Part shown: positions 5,459 to 5,806 of the stretch, piece after piece
How the letters are laid out: every line of letters starts with the position of its first letter
Position numbering within the stretch: the first letter of the stretch is position 1
DNA from: an uncultured Hyphomicrobiales bacterium
GTDB taxonomy: Bacteria > Pseudomonadota > Alphaproteobacteria > Rhizobiales > Xanthobacteraceae
Direction of reading: 5' to 3'
Assembly (NCBI GenBank): GCA_903891395.1
Contig: CAITEM010000434.1
Coordinates: 1-5,806 of the forward strand
Length of the DNA: 5,806 nt
Notes under the pieces: model-generated
Told to the model about the DNA's origin: nothing
Database searches by the model: none
What the model saw: only the letters and a program-made list of their open reading frames with translations
Translations under genes and position numbers: made by a program

Positions 5459-5806
5459 ATGGTAGTTTCGCGTCGCGGGACGCCCTCACGGGCGTCCCGT
5501 GGTCTTTTAGAGACCACACAACACCACCGCATTCTCATCGGCGAGTGCGTCGCCGAAATGGCGAAACTGCCGGCGGCGTCCGTCGATCTGGTGTTCGCCG
5601 ATCCGCCGTACAATTTGCAACTTGCCAGCGATCTGAAGCGCCCCGACGACAGTCATGTCGACGCGGTCACCGACGACTGGGACAAGTTCGACTCCTTCGC
5701 CACCTACGACGCCTTCACCAAAGACTGGCTGACGGCGTGCCGCCGCGTGCTCACGCCCGCCGGCACGATCTGGGTGATCGGCTCCTATCACAACATCGTC
5801 CGCGTC
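5459..5806 (+). CDS. ccrM: CcrM-type GANTC DNA adenine methyltransferase, N-terminal part
   Basis: The frame from ATG 5459 is open to the window end and gives the first 116 residues. After a short basic leader (MVVSRRGTPSR), the conserved part starts at about residue 24 (RILIGECVAEMAKLP) and reaches FADPPYNLQL at 46-55, where DPPY (48-51) is catalytic motif IV of N6-adenine methyltransferases. A catalytic motif this near the N-terminus is typical of the beta class that includes CcrM. SYHNIVRV near the end also fits. The enzyme methylates GANTC after replication fork passage and helps time the alphaproteobacterial cell cycle. No alternative ATG, GTG or TTG lies between 5459 and the conserved region, so this start is firm although the ribosome site is weak. 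Two GAGTC sites and tandem hairpins surround the start. The SAM-binding and DNA-recognition parts lie beyond the window. Confidence 0.93.
   Translation, partial: MVVSRRGTPSRASRGLLETTQHHRILIGECVAEMAKLPAASVDLVFADPPYNLQLASDLKRPDDSHVDAVTDDWDKFDSFATYDAFTKDWLTACRRVLTPAGTIWVIGSYHNIVRV
5476..5517. promoter_or_regulatory. tandem hairpins in the first codons of ccrM
   Basis: CGGGACGCCC (5476-5485) pairs perfectly with GGGCGTCCCG (5490-5499) around a TCAC loop, and GTGGTCT (5499-5505) pairs with AGACCAC (5511-5517). The first stem is followed by TGGTCTTTTAG, which makes it terminator-like, although it lies inside the coding frame (codons about 6-20). An upstream segment GTCCCGCG (5414-5421) is complementary to CGCGGGAC (5474-5481) and could compete with the first stem. 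This may limit translation or early elongation of ccrM; no function is proven. Confidence 0.45.

Overview
The window is GC-rich DNA from an alphaproteobacterium, most likely Hyphomicrobiales (Rhizobiales) near Bradyrhizobium, Rhodopseudomonas or Xanthobacteraceae. Three things suggest this: a CcrM-type methyltransferase behind paired GANTC sites, an alphaproteobacterial LexA box (GTTC-N7-GTTC), and a palindromic intergenic repeat with GTCATTCCG ends of a kind I associate with that group. No mobile element, CRISPR array, tRNA or rRNA was seen.

Left part, 1-2807: a gene of unknown function leaves the window on the minus strand (start near 102) behind a LexA box at 127-141. Divergent from it are a small family-2 glycosyltransferase-like gene (247-825), a MarR-GNAT two-domain regulator (868-1815) with an inverted-repeat operator just upstream (830-842), and a classical short-chain dehydrogenase (2013-2807). 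The 197 bases between the last two contain no stop codon in the dehydrogenase frame and may hold a small open frame coupled to the regulator's stop.

Centre, 2808-5220: a 127-bp hairpin-rich repeat fills the convergent gap. Beyond it lies a minus-strand gene run, transcribed right to left: a YpfJ-like zinc metallopeptidase broken by an apparent one-base deletion, a ModA-like binding protein with no signal peptide, and a MoaB/MogA-type molybdenum cofactor protein. The last two suggest a molybdate or molybdopterin theme; no ABC permease or ATPase is present.

Right part, 5221-5806: a 238-bp divergent intergenic region leads to ccrM (from 5459, cut by the window end). Two GAGTC sites lie directly before its start codon, and strong hairpins fall in its first codons, so the gene may control itself by methylation and perhaps by RNA structure. 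I did not find a clearly new multi-gene system. The most useful leads are the unknown LexA-controlled gene, the ccrM leader, the peptidase frameshift and the leaderless binding protein.
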